NCBI GenBank assembly: GCA_011390885.1
Contig: JAABRO010000015.1
Span: 1-64,000, forward strand
Source of the DNA: Gemmatimonas sp.
Lineage (GTDB): Bacteria > Gemmatimonadota > Gemmatimonadetes > Gemmatimonadales > Gemmatimonadaceae
Direction: 5' to 3'
Length of the DNA stretch: 64,000 bases
In this document: piece after piece, positions 31,724 to 40,517 of the stretch
How positions within the stretch are numbered: position 1 is the stretch's first letter
How the letters are laid out: each line of letters begins with the position of its first letter
Notes under the pieces: model-generated
The model's input: the letters and a program-made list of their open reading frames with translations, nothing else
The model's database searches: none
What the model was told of the DNA's origin: nothing
Position numbers and translations under genes: made by a program

Positions 31724-32859
31724 CCTGGACCCTCTCCTGTTCCGCCTGTGGTACCGCGCCCGCGCAACTCGTGGGCGCCACCATGTGCCCCGACTGCGGG
31801 CAGCCGTTGTTCGCGCGGCATGCGCCGGTGGCGCGTGATCGCACCCTTGGTGCGCGATGGGACATGTGGCGCTACGCCCCGTGGCTTCCGCTCAAGGTCG
31901 GGGAATCGCCCGTCTCGCTCGGCGAAGGGCTGACGCCACTGATCGAGGCGCCGGCGCTCGCGCGCGCGGCGGGCGTGCGGCGACTTCGCATCAAGGACGA
32001 GTCGCGCAACCCGACCGGCTCGTTCAAGGCGCGCGGCATGAGCGCCGCCATCACGCGGGCGCGGGGCGACGGCGTGCCGGGGCTCGTCGTGCCGACGGCG
32101 GGGAATGCCGGGGCGGCGATCGCGGCGTATGCGGCGGCGGCCGGCCTGCCGGTGCGCGTCTTCGCCCCGCGCACGACGCCCCGTCCAATCCTCGAGACCA
32201 TCGACGCGCTCGGCGCGCACCTCGAGCGCGTGGATGGGCACATCGGCGACGCCGGCAAGCTCGCAGCCGCGTTCGCGGCGGAGAGCGGCTGGTGGCCCGT
32301 CGCGACGCTTCGCGAGCCGTATCGCGTGGAGGGCATGAAGACGATGGGCTTCGAACTGGCGGAGCAGTGCGGCTGGTCGCTGCCGGATGTGGTCGTGTAC
32401 CCGACCGGCGGTGGCGAAGGCACCGTGGGCATCTGGAAGGCGATCAACGAACTCGTCGCCGACGGATGGCTGCCGCCCGACACGAAGCAGCCGCGCTACG
32501 TGGTGGCGCAGGCGGTGGGGTGCGCGCCACTGGTGCGCGCCTTCGCGGCGGGGGCGGACCGCGCCGAGCCGTGGGTGGACCCGGTGACCTACGCGAGCGG
32601 ACTGCGTGTGCCCGGTCCGTTCGGTGACCGCGTGCTGCTGCGCATTCTCCGCGAGACGAACGGCGTGGCCGCGAGTGTGGACGAGGACACCATGCGCGAG
32701 GCCACTCGGCGGCTGTCGGCGGCGACGGGCATCGATGCCGCCCCGGAGGGCGGCTGCGCGCTCGCGGTGCTCGAGGGGCTGGTGCGCGACGGGACGGTGT
32801 CGCCCGATGCCGACGTCGTCGTGTTCAACACCGGCGTGGGTGCTTCGTACCGCCCCTGA
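31720..32859 (+). CDS. thrC: Threonine synthase
   Basis: PLP enzyme converting O-phosphohomoserine to threonine. The 379-residue protein is of the class with an N-terminal zinc-ribbon-like CSAC...CPDC (residues 7-27). The PLP lysine lies in RNPTGSFKARGMSAAI. The phosphate-binding glycine run is VVYPTGGGEGTVGIWKA. Related fold-type II enzymes, such as cysteate synthase or other lyases, cannot be fully excluded, but the SFKARG context and length fit ThrC. GTG start overlapping the uvrC stop. Confidence 0.85.
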   Translation: MTWTLSCSACGTAPAQLVGATMCPDCGQPLFARHAPVARDRTLGARWDMWRYAPWLPLKVGESPVSLGEGLTPLIEAPALARAAGVRRLRIKDESRNPTGSFKARGMSAAITRARGDGVPGLVVPTAGNAGAAIAAYAAAAGLPVRVFAPRTTPRPILETIDALGAHLERVDGHIGDAGKLAAAFAAESGWWPVATLREPYRVEGMKTMGFELAEQCGWSLPDVVVYPTGGGEGTVGIWKAINELVADGWLPPDTKQPRYVVAQAVGCAPLVRAFAAGADRAEPWVDPVTYASGLRVPGPFGDRVLLRILRETNGVAASVDEDTMREATRRLSAATGIDAAPEGGCALAVLEGLVRDGTVSPDADVVVFNTGVGASYRP

Positions 32860-32886
32860 GGCGGTGCGGGGCGAGCCGGCGGTGCG

Positions 32887-33906
32887 CTACTGAACGGCGG
32901 CCACCGCCGGCGCGACACGGAGCAGGGAGGCCACGAGCTCCGTGGCCCGCGGCAGGATCTCGGCGACCCGCGGCAGGCCGACGGCCAGCACGACACTCAC
33001 GGCAAGGCCCGAGGCGACCTTCAGGCCGTCCCGCCCCACCATGCGGAGCGTCTCCGGCATGGGGCGCGACCGCAACTGCACCGACATCGCGATTTCTCGG
33101 CCGGCCAGCAGCCCCAGAAAGACCCAGGTCGTGCTCATCGGGATCTTGCTCCACTCCTTGAAGAACAGGAGCACGAGCCCGAAGCAGAAGTCGATGATCG
33201 TGGCGCTGCGGATATCACGGGTGTTCGTCTTGCTCGTGACCACCTTCTGGATCTCGCCGCCGCGGGTCGCGAACATGATCGCGTGCAGCCCGCCCATGAT
33301 CACCAGCGCGAAGATCAGCCATTCCACGCTCATCTGCCGCGGCGCATACACGAAGATGTTGGCCAGGTCCTGGATGAGCCACTGACTCCAGAGGAAGCCG
33401 GTGGAGATCCACTGGAGCGCCACCCAGTAGCCGGGGGGCTCGGTGTGCGCCGTATCGAGGAAACGCTGCTCGAACGCGCGCGAGATGGACAGGTAGAGTG
33501 CGATCGCGACGACGAAGGCGAGCCCGTACCCGAGAAACGACTTCATCACCATCTTGCCCAGGTTCTCCGGGGCGAAGATGGTGAGCACGAGGAAGGTCGT
33601 GCTCACCGGGATGCCGCGCCTGGTGAGCACGAGCAGCACGATCGGCGGCACGAGGTAGATCCACGTGAACGGCGACGGCAGGGGGATGTGCTCGAGCCGA
33701 CCGAAGGACGTGTCACCGCCGTTGGCCACCCAGCCGTAGATGAGCACCGCGTACAGGATGCCCACGGCGTAGAGCCACAGCACCCACCACGGGCGGTTGC
33801 CGTTGGAGGAGAGGAAGGTGCCGAGCGTCTGCAGCGCGTCGTTGGCGACGATCGAGTACGACGCGATCGCGAACCCGACCGCCATGACCACCAGCTCGAA
33901 CGAAAT
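32887..33906 (-). CDS. PiT-like integral membrane permease (uncharacterised)
   Basis: The only minus-strand gene in the left 44 kb. About nine hydrophobic segments alternate with polar loops. Two features recall the phosphate/anion PiT family: an early ANDALQTLGTF in place of GANDVANAxGT, and GIPVSTTFLVLTIFAPENLG with a second half STTWVFLGLLAGREIAMSVQL. This suggests an inverted-repeat permease. Substrate unknown. The start is unclear. Counting from an ATT at 33906 gives 339 residues, with GGAGG eight bases upstream. A GTG at 33891 or ATG at 33885 would shorten it by 5-7 residues. No ordinary start codon lies in the stretch just upstream. Confidence 0.7.
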   Translation of the reverse strand: MSFELVVMAVGFAIASYSIVANDALQTLGTFLSSNGNRPWWVLWLYAVGILYAVLIYGWVANGGDTSFGRLEHIPLPSPFTWIYLVPPIVLLVLTRRGIPVSTTFLVLTIFAPENLGKMVMKSFLGYGLAFVVAIALYLSISRAFEQRFLDTAHTEPPGYWVALQWISTGFLWSQWLIQDLANIFVYAPRQMSVEWLIFALVIMGGLHAIMFATRGGEIQKVVTSKTNTRDIRSATIIDFCFGLVLLFFKEWSKIPMSTTWVFLGLLAGREIAMSVQLRSRPMPETLRMVGRDGLKVASGLAVSVVLAVGLPRVAEILPRATELVASLLRVAPAVAAVQ

Positions 33907-34362
33907 GAAGACGGCCTCCGTTTCGGCATGCCCGGGGGGCGGTCGACGGAGCGCCGACGGCGACGGGCGATGGCAACGTCCCTGAACAAGGGAACGATGG
34001 CGGCACTGACGATCGGCTCGCCATGGCCGGGCTCGCCGAAACGACGCCGGAATCGCGCTGTTACAGATTCGTTGCACGACCAGGCGGTTCAGCGCCGAAC
34101 GGCGGTGCGGCCTCGTACGCCGTCGTCCTTGCGCGATCTCGACGCCTCGTGCGACGCGCTGTCGTGGCGTGCGTGCGGCGAGTGAGGAGTCGCTCGCGCA
34201 GTCGCGTCCGAAGTCCATGTCGTTCCTTGCTTTCGGCGCCCGGACCTCCTTAGGTTTGTAAGGTCGGCTCGGCAATGTCGAGCAGGTGTCGCCCCGGGGG
34301 CGGGCCGAGGTGCGGCCCTGGCCCCCGTTCTGTTCTGCCTTCGCTCGCTCGCGCGCTCTCGC
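33907..34362. other. Divergent intergenic region, no gene seen
   Basis: A 456-base stretch between the minus-strand permease and the plus-strand radical SAM gene. I see no open frame with recognisable coding content and no tRNA or other RNA gene. It holds one good promoter candidate for the plus strand at 34227-34256. A loose inverted repeat (GACCT... TAAGGTC) around 34244-34264 overlaps that promoter's -10 and could be an operator, but the match is imperfect. Confidence 0.5.
34227..34256 (+). promoter_or_regulatory. Promoter candidate for the DUF512-der-plsY-gpsA series
   Basis: TTGCTT (34227-34232) and TAGGTT (34251-34256) are 18 bases apart, about 107 bases before the next start codon. 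The same -10 hexamer TAGGTT is used in the promoter candidate of the symporter gene at 42288. Confidence 0.45.
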
Positions 34363-35658
34363 ATGGTTCGTGTCACCGCTGTCCAGCCGGACAGCATCGC
34401 CGACGCTGTCGGCATCGTGCCCGGCACGGAACTGCTCTCCGTCGATGGGCGCCCACTCGAGGACTTCCTCGACTGGGAGTTCCTCACCGCCGACGAGGCC
34501 TTCGTCGTGAGCGCCCGTCTCCCCGATGGCGAACTCGTGGAGTTCGACATCGAGCGCGAGCCCGGGGACGTCATGGGCGTCACGCTGGCGCCCCCGACGG
34601 TGCGCCGCTGCGCCAACCGCTGCGAGTTCTGCTTCATCGAGGGGTTGCCCAAAGGACTGCGCAAGCCGCTGTACGTACGGGACGACGACTATCGGCTCTC
34701 GTTCGCGTACGGCAACTTCGCGACGCTGAGCAACGTGAAGGAAAAGGACATCCAGCGCATCCTCGAGTATCGGCTGTCGCCGCTCTACGTCTCGGTGCAC
34801 GCCACGCCGTGGGAAGCGCGCAAGGTGCTGCTCAACAACCCGCGGGTGCCCAACATCGTCGAGCAGCTCACGCGGCTCGCCGATGGCGGCATCATGTTCC
34901 ATGGCCAGATGGTCATCGTGCCGGGGCTCAACGACGGCGAGGTGCTCGAGCAGTCGCTGCAGGACCTCTGGGACCTCGGCGACGCCATGATGTCCGTGGC
35001 GATCGTGCCGGTGGGGCTCACGCAGTTCTCGCACCTGTACACGGGCCAGAGCATGGACGCGGCCACCGCCGGCGGCCTGCTCGACCACGTCGAGCGGTGG
35101 GCCACGCGCGCGCTCGCGGAGCGCGGCGACCGCTGGGTGTTCGGCTCGGACGAGCTCTACCTGCTGTCCGGACGCGAGCTGCCGCAGGCCGACTTCTACG
35201 GTGAGTTCCAGCAGATCGAGAACGGCGTCGGCGCCGTGGCGTCGCTGCGCCAGCGCGTCGCCGAGGGGCTCGACCAGCTGCCACGACTGGACGGACGGCG
35301 CATCGGCGTGGTGACCGGCGTGTCCATGGCGCCGCTCATGCCACCGCTGCTCGCGCAGTTGACCGAGCGCACGGGCGCGCACTTCGAACTCATCGTGGCC
35401 GAGAACTCCCTGTTCGGCCCCACGACCACCACTGCCGGCCTCCTCGTGGGTGCCGACATTCGCCGCGCGCTTGATGGTCGCACCGACCTCGATCTCGCTC
35501 TCATTCCGGCCGAGTGCATCAATGACGACGGCCTGTTCCTCGACGACGAACCCTTCGTCGTCCTCCGTGAGTCATTTCCGATGCCTGTCTATCCGTCGTA
35601 CGATTTCATCGACGCCCTCGTCCCCGAAGGCAGCTGCGCCTGGCAGCCGGCCGCATGA
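34363..35658 (+). CDS. DUF512 radical SAM protein with PDZ-like domain
   Basis: A 431-residue protein of the DUF512 family. Residues 1-70 are PDZ-like (VTAVQPDSIADAVGIVPGTELLSVDGRPLEDFLDWEF). The radical SAM cluster motif is C83-x3-C87-x2-C90 (RCANRCEFCF), which would bind a 4Fe-4S cluster. The C-terminal DUF512 domain (from about residue 240) ends with EGSCAWQPAA. Function is unknown. Family members very often lie beside der, as here, where the stop overlaps the der ATG, suggesting a link to ribosome assembly or membrane biogenesis. Known relatives do not reveal the substrate. Confidence 0.9.
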   Translation: MVRVTAVQPDSIADAVGIVPGTELLSVDGRPLEDFLDWEFLTADEAFVVSARLPDGELVEFDIEREPGDVMGVTLAPPTVRRCANRCEFCFIEGLPKGLRKPLYVRDDDYRLSFAYGNFATLSNVKEKDIQRILEYRLSPLYVSVHATPWEARKVLLNNPRVPNIVEQLTRLADGGIMFHGQMVIVPGLNDGEVLEQSLQDLWDLGDAMMSVAIVPVGLTQFSHLYTGQSMDAATAGGLLDHVERWATRALAERGDRWVFGSDELYLLSGRELPQADFYGEFQQIENGVGAVASLRQRVAEGLDQLPRLDGRRIGVVTGVSMAPLMPPLLAQLTERTGAHFELIVAENSLFGPTTTTAGLLVGADIRRALDGRTDLDLALIPAECINDDGLFLDDEPFVVLRESFPMPVYPSYDFIDALVPEGSCAWQPAA

Positions 35659-36965
35659 GTCTCCCCGTCGTCGCCCTCGTGGGGCGCCCCAACGTCGGCA
35701 AGTCGGCCCTCTTCAATCGCATCGTCGGCGGAACGGCCGCCATCGTCTCCGATGAAGCCGGCACCACGCGCGACCGCCACTTCGCCCAGACGGACTGGGC
35801 GGGCAAGCACTTCTGGCTTGTGGACACCGGCGGACTGACCGACGATCCGCGCATCCCGATGGATGTGGAGATCCGCAAGCAGGTCCTCACCGCCATCGAG
35901 GAGGCGGACCTGCTCCTGCTCGTGGTCGATGCGAAGGCTGGCCTGCATCCGAGCGACCGGCGCGTGCTCGACCTGCTGCGCGACGCGAGCAAGCCGTGGG
36001 TGCTGGTGGTGAACAAGGTGGACGATGCCCGGGACGCGAACTGGTACGAGTTCTTCGAGCTCGGCGCCGGTGATCCCGTGCCGGTGTCCGCGCGCAACGG
36101 CATCAGCACCGGCGACCTGCTCGACGTGGTCGTCGCGGCGATCCCGGAGGCGCCGGAGGAGGTGCCCGATGCGCTCAAGGTGGCCGTGATCGGCCGCCCC
36201 AACGTGGGCAAGTCGTCGTTCATCAATCGCATCCTCGGCGAGGATCGGCTGGTCGTGGCCGACGAGGCCGGCACCACGCGCGATGCCATCGACACGCCGC
36301 TTCGCTACCACGAGCGCGACTTCATCTTCATCGATACCGCCGGCCTGCGCCGTCAGTCGAAGGTGGACGAGGGCATCGAGTTCTATGCCACGCTGCGCAC
36401 CCGCAAGGCGATCGACCGCGCCGACATCTGCATCCTGATCGTGGACGCCGTGGACGGCATCCACAACCAGGATCTCAAGGTCGCGACGCTGGCGTGGGAA
36501 GCGGGACGCGGCCTGATCATGGTCGTGAACAAGTGGGACATCTACCCCGAGAAGGGGGACAAGAGCGCCGACAAGTTCCGCAAGGAGATCGTGGAGAAGG
36601 CACCGTTCCTCGCGCACGTGCCGTTCCTGTTCACCTCGGCGCTCACCGGCCAGCGTGTGCAGAAGGTACTCGACCTGGTGCTCGAGGTGGACAAGGCGCG
36701 CAACACGCGCGTCTCCACGAGCGAGCTCAATGACCGGCTCGGTGAGCTGCTGGCGCGTCGCCAGCCGCCGCAGGCCGCCGGCCTCGAGGTCAAGCTCAAC
36801 TACGCCACGCAGGTGGAGGTCGCACCGCCCACGATCGCGATCTTCGGCAACCACCCCGAGCTCGTCGTGGAGCACTACATCCGCTTCCTGCACAACGGAT
36901 TCCGCGAGACGTACCCGTTCACCGGCAGTCCGCTGCGCATCGTCCTCCGGCGGAAGAACGCGTAA
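35655..36965 (+). CDS. der: Ribosome biogenesis GTPase Der (EngA)
   Basis: Essential double GTPase for 50S assembly. 436 residues. The first G domain begins GRPNVGKSALFNRIVGG near residue 10, with DTGG and NKVD. The second begins GRPNVGKSSFINRILGE near residue 182, with DTAG and NKWD. A C-terminal KH-like domain ends PLRIVLRRKNA. Standard length and order. The ATG overlaps the stop of the radical SAM gene, and the stop (TAATG) overlaps plsY. Confidence 0.97.
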   Translation: MSLPVVALVGRPNVGKSALFNRIVGGTAAIVSDEAGTTRDRHFAQTDWAGKHFWLVDTGGLTDDPRIPMDVEIRKQVLTAIEEADLLLLVVDAKAGLHPSDRRVLDLLRDASKPWVLVVNKVDDARDANWYEFFELGAGDPVPVSARNGISTGDLLDVVVAAIPEAPEEVPDALKVAVIGRPNVGKSSFINRILGEDRLVVADEAGTTRDAIDTPLRYHERDFIFIDTAGLRRQSKVDEGIEFYATLRTRKAIDRADICILIVDAVDGIHNQDLKVATLAWEAGRGLIMVVNKWDIYPEKGDKSADKFRKEIVEKAPFLAHVPFLFTSALTGQRVQKVLDLVLEVDKARNTRVSTSELNDRLGELLARRQPPQAAGLEVKLNYATQVEVAPPTIAIFGNHPELVVEHYIRFLHNGFRETYPFTGSPLRIVLRRKNA

Positions 36966-37624
36966 TGCTGCCGCTCGCACTCGGCTTGCTGTGTGCGTGG
37001 CTCGTGGGTTCGCTGCCCACGGCGTACCTGGTCGGACGCGCGCACGGCGTGGACCTGCGCACCGTCGGGTCCGGCAACCTCGGCGCCACCAATGCGTTGC
37101 GCACGCTCGGCTGGAAGGCCGGGCTGCTGGTCTACTTCGTGGACACGCTCAAGGGCGCGCTCCCGGTGGCGCTCCTGCCGCGGTTGCTCCCGGCGCTTTT
37201 CGGCGGCACGGCGCACCCGCATTGGGGCATGGCGTTCGGCGTCGCCGCGATCGTGGGCCATGTGCGCCCCGTCTTCCTGCGCGGCAAGGGCGGGGGGAAG
37301 GGCGTGGCCACGGCCAGTGGCGTGTTCCTGGCGCTGGTGCCCGTGCCGGCGCTGAGCGCGCTGGTCGCCTTCATCGTCGTAGCGACGAGCACTCGCTACA
37401 TCTCCCTTGCGTCGCTCGTGGGCGCGCTCACGCTCGCATCGGTCACTGCGGTCATGTACGGTCCGCGGGCGCCGGTGTTCGGGGTTGCAGCGGTGATCAC
37501 GGCCTTCGTGTTCTGGACACATCGCGAGAACATCGAACGCCTGCGCCGCGGCACCGAGCGTCGCATCGGCGGAGCGAACGGTGCGAGCAGCCCTGACGTG
37601 CAGCCGGCGGAGCCGCGACCGTGA
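36965..37624 (+). CDS. plsY: Acyl-phosphate glycerol-3-phosphate acyltransferase PlsY
   Basis: Integral membrane enzyme that acylates glycerol-3-phosphate from acyl phosphate, the first step of phospholipid synthesis. 219 residues with about five membrane helices. The three PlsY motifs are visible: VGSGNLGATNALRTLG, GHVRPVFLRGKGGGKGVATASG and, less conserved, TRYISLASLVGALT. The C-terminal 25 residues are polar and proline-rich. It is followed directly by gpsA, which supplies its glycerol-3-phosphate, and the two genes overlap by four bases. Confidence 0.93.
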   Translation: MLPLALGLLCAWLVGSLPTAYLVGRAHGVDLRTVGSGNLGATNALRTLGWKAGLLVYFVDTLKGALPVALLPRLLPALFGGTAHPHWGMAFGVAAIVGHVRPVFLRGKGGGKGVATASGVFLALVPVPALSALVAFIVVATSTRYISLASLVGALTLASVTAVMYGPRAPVFGVAAVITAFVFWTHRENIERLRRGTERRIGGANGASSPDVQPAEPRP

Positions 37625-38649
37625 GCCAGCATCACGCGCCCTCGTCCCGCATGCGCTGCTCCGTGATCGGTGCAGGAGCGTGGGGCACCGCCATCGCGGA
37701 TCGGCTCGCGCGCAACGGACATTCGGTGCGCCTCTGGGCGCGTGAAGAGGATGTCGTCGCGTCGATCAACGCGTCGCACACGAATCCCCGCTTCCTCGCC
37801 GGCGCGACGCTGGCCTCGTCGCTGCGCGCCACGGGCGACATGCAGGAGGCGCTCGACGAGGCGGTGCTGGTGATCTATGCGGCGCCGTCGCACGTGCTGC
37901 GCCAGGTGGTCAAGGCGGGCGCGGCGCACCTGCTGTCATCGGCCGTGCTGGGGATCGCCACCAAGGGCATCGAGCGCGACACGCTCGCACTGATGACCGA
38001 TGTGGTGAGCGAGGAGTCGCCCGACCACGCCGTCGTGGCCTTCAGCGGTCCGAGTTTCGCGGCCGAGGTGGCCGCGCAGCAGCCCACGGCCGTCGTGGCC
38101 GCGAGCGCCGTGCCTGCGGCCGCCGCGCTGCTGCAGCTGGCCGCGAGTGCGCCCGCCTTTCGCGTCTACACCACCGACGATGTGGTCGGCGTGGAACTCG
38201 GTGGCGCGCTCAAGAACGTGATGGCCGTGGCCACCGGCATCGTGGAAGGGCTCGGGCTCGGCTTCAATCCGCGCGCCGCGCTCATCACGCGCGGGCTGGC
38301 CGAGATGACGCGGCTGGGCGTGGCGCTCGGCGCGCACCCCGAGACGTTCGCCGGACTGGCGGGGCTTGGTGACCTCGTGCTCACCTGCACGGGCTCGCTC
38401 AGCCGGAATCGCGCCGTCGGCGTCGCGATCGGTGAGGGGAACACGCTGGAGCAGGCGCTCGCCGGCAAGGACACCGTGGCCGAGGGCGTGCTGAACACGC
38501 AGAGCGCGCTGGCGCTCGCCCGACGCGCCGGCGTGGAAATGCCGATCGTCGAGGCCACGCATCGGATTCTCTTCGACGGGCAGTCCCCGCGCGAGGCCAT
38601 CGCCGAACTGATGGCGCGCGAACTGCGCGCCGAGCGGGACGGCATCTGA
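37621..38649 (+). CDS. gpsA: Glycerol-3-phosphate dehydrogenase [NAD(P)+]
   Basis: Reduces dihydroxyacetone phosphate to sn-glycerol-3-phosphate for phospholipids. 342 residues. The Rossmann motif SVIGAGAWGTAIADRLARNGH is at residues 14-34. Next come the substrate segment GIATKGIERDT and VAFSGPSFAAEVAAQQPT. The catalytic-lysine segment is VELGGALKNVMAVATGIVEGLGLGFNPRAALITRGL. GTG start overlapping plsY. The stop overlaps the MerR gene by one base. Confidence 0.95.
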   Translation: MSQHHAPSSRMRCSVIGAGAWGTAIADRLARNGHSVRLWAREEDVVASINASHTNPRFLAGATLASSLRATGDMQEALDEAVLVIYAAPSHVLRQVVKAGAAHLLSSAVLGIATKGIERDTLALMTDVVSEESPDHAVVAFSGPSFAAEVAAQQPTAVVAASAVPAAAALLQLAASAPAFRVYTTDDVVGVELGGALKNVMAVATGIVEGLGLGFNPRAALITRGLAEMTRLGVALGAHPETFAGLAGLGDLVLTCTGSLSRNRAVGVAIGEGNTLEQALAGKDTVAEGVLNTQSALALARRAGVEMPIVEATHRILFDGQSPREAIAELMARELRAERDGI

Positions 38650-39044
38650 TGCTGCGCGGCGAACCCGTGCAGGAGTTCTACTCCATTGGCGAGGTGTGCG
38701 AGCTCACGGAGCTGAAGCCGCACGTGTTGCGCTACTGGGAGAGCCAGTTCAAGGTGCTCAGTCCGGCCAAGAATCGTTCGGGCAATCGCGTGTACGCGCG
38801 TCGTGAGGTCGAGCTGATCCTGCTCGTCAAGCAGTTGCTGTACGTGGAGAAGTACACGATCGATGGTGCCCGGCAGAAGCTCGACGAGCACCGGCGCGGA
38901 GGCTCGCTGCGCAGTGTGGCACGCGCGGCCCTCGAGCTGGAGACCGTCGAGGCGCTCGAACGCGACCTGCAGGCGCTGCAGGCGCTGCTCGCCGCCCCGC
39001 TGCCGGAGCCAGCCGTACGACCGACCCCCAACACGACCTCATGA
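38649..39044 (+). CDS. MerR family transcriptional regulator
   Basis: A 131-residue regulator with a complete MerR winged helix-turn-helix at residues 9-78 (FYSIGEVCELTELKPHVLRYWESQFKVLSPAKNRSGNRVYARREVELILLVKQLLY). A dimerisation helix of about 35 residues follows. There are no effector-binding cysteines, so it is not a metal sensor of the classic type. Its place at the end of plsY-gpsA suggests control of these or of the surE/pcm genes that follow. The stop overlaps surE by four bases. Confidence 0.9.
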   Translation: MLRGEPVQEFYSIGEVCELTELKPHVLRYWESQFKVLSPAKNRSGNRVYARREVELILLVKQLLYVEKYTIDGARQKLDEHRRGGSLRSVARAALELETVEALERDLQALQALLAAPLPEPAVRPTPNTTS

Positions 39045-39799
39045 AGATCCTGCTCAGCAACGATGACGGCATCCTGGCGCGCGGACTGGGCGTGCTCGAG
39101 CGCGCCTGCGAGTCGCTCGGCGAGCTGTACGTGGTGGCTCCCGATCGCGAACAGAGCGCCACGAGCCACTCGCTCACGCTGCATCATCCGCTGCGTCCGG
39201 TGCGGCTCGGGGAGCGGCGCTGGCAGGTGGACGGCACGCCGACCGACTCGGTGCTGCTTGGCATTCAGGTGCTGATGCCGGAGAAACCCGACTTCGTGAT
39301 CAGCGGCATCAATCACGGTCCCAACATGGGCGAGGACGTGCTCTACTCGGGGACGGTGGCCGCGGCCATGGAGGGGCTCGCCCTGGGCGTCCCGTCGATC
39401 GCGGTCTCGTTCGCCGGCAGCGTGCTGCGCGCCGACGCGCTGCTCGACTCGCACGTCGGCATGCTGCGCACGCTGCTCGAGCACCTCACGTCGCTGCCCG
39501 CCTTCCCGGCGGACACGTTGCTGAACGTGAACCTGCCGGCCGTGGAGGCCTCGCAGATCAAGGGCGTGAAGCTCACGCGCCTCGGGCGCCGCGTCTTCTC
39601 CGACTCCATCACGCCCATGAAGGACCCATGGGGGCGCGAGATCTTCTGGATCGGCGGTGGCTCGGTGGAGTGGAGCGGGCCGGACGACTCCGACTTCGCG
39701 ACCGTGGCTGACGGGTACGTGTCCGTGACGCCGCTGCACCTCGACCTCACGCATCGCGACCAGCTCGATGCGTCGGCGGACTGGTGGCGCGCCCTGTAG
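39041..39799 (+). CDS. surE: 5'/3'-nucleotidase SurE
   Basis: Metal-dependent nucleotidase/exopolyphosphatase tied to stationary-phase survival. 252 residues. The metal-binding LLSNDDGILARGL opens the protein at residues 4-16. Further motifs are APDREQSATSHSLTL and ISGINHGPNMGEDVLYSGTVAAAMEG. Its end overlaps pcm by 16 bases, the widespread surE-pcm pair. Confidence 0.95.
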   Translation: MKILLSNDDGILARGLGVLERACESLGELYVVAPDREQSATSHSLTLHHPLRPVRLGERRWQVDGTPTDSVLLGIQVLMPEKPDFVISGINHGPNMGEDVLYSGTVAAAMEGLALGVPSIAVSFAGSVLRADALLDSHVGMLRTLLEHLTSLPAFPADTLLNVNLPAVEASQIKGVKLTRLGRRVFSDSITPMKDPWGREIFWIGGGSVEWSGPDDSDFATVADGYVSVTPLHLDLTHRDQLDASADWWRAL

Positions 39800-40443
39800 A
39801 AGCGGGCTTCAAGGGCGCCCGTCGGCGCCTGGTGGAGACGCTGCAGGACAAGGGGATCAAGGATCTCGGCGTGCTGCGCGCCATCGACCTCGTGCCGCGG
39901 CACCTGTTCGTGCCCGAGTCCACGCGGCACCGCGCCTACGAGGATGCGGCGCTGCCGATCGGGGCAGGGCAGACCATCTCCCAACCGTACGTGCACGCAC
40001 GTGCACTCGAGCTGTTGCAGCTGCGCGGCGCCGAGAAGGTGCTCGAGATCGGGACCGGCTCGGCCTACCAGACGGCGCTGCTCGCCGAACTGGCGGCGCA
40101 GGTCTTCTCCATCGAGCGTGTGCCGTCGCTACTGGACAAGTCGCGGGCCCTGCTCGCCGAGCTCGGTGTGCGCAACGTGAGCCTGCTGCTCGGCGACGGC
40201 ACGCTGGGGTGGCGCGATTTCGCCCCCTTCGATGCGATCGTGGTGGGCGCCGGCGCGCCGCGGGTGCCGCCCGCGCTCGAGGAGCAGCTGGCCGAGGGTG
40301 GCCGCCTGCTGTTGCCGATTGGCGACCGGGACGAGCAGGTGCTGGCGGTGTTCACGAAGGTGGGCGGTCAGCTCGAGCGGCGTGACATCACCCCCGTCCG
40401 CTTCGTCCCCCTCATTGGAGCCGGCGGCTGGCCGCCCGGCTGA
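39784..40443 (+). CDS. pcm: Protein-L-isoaspartate O-methyltransferase
   Basis: Repairs isoaspartyl residues in aged proteins using S-adenosylmethionine. 219 residues. Signature segments are ALPIGAGQTISQPYVHARALELL and the SAM motif VLEIGTGSAYQTALLAEL (usually GTGSGYQ, here alanine for the second glycine). FDAIVVGAGAPRVPPALEEQL and RFVPLIGAGGW follow. GTG start inside the end of surE, so the two are translationally coupled. Confidence 0.93.
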   Translation: MARPVEAGFKGARRRLVETLQDKGIKDLGVLRAIDLVPRHLFVPESTRHRAYEDAALPIGAGQTISQPYVHARALELLQLRGAEKVLEIGTGSAYQTALLAELAAQVFSIERVPSLLDKSRALLAELGVRNVSLLLGDGTLGWRDFAPFDAIVVGAGAPRVPPALEEQLAEGGRLLLPIGDRDEQVLAVFTKVGGQLERRDITPVRFVPLIGAGGWPPG

Positions 40444-40517
40444 GGCACCGGTCGTCGTGTTCGCGTTCCCGCGATCGCGAGGTCCAGCGCACGTCTGATC
40501 GTCAGCCCGAGGCTTCC

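Noticed and set aside
32887-35382. The permease as an 831-residue protein with a long N-terminal extension
   Set aside because: The extra part runs antisense through the DUF512 radical SAM gene and the intergenic region and has no coding features. The true start lies near 33.9 kb.
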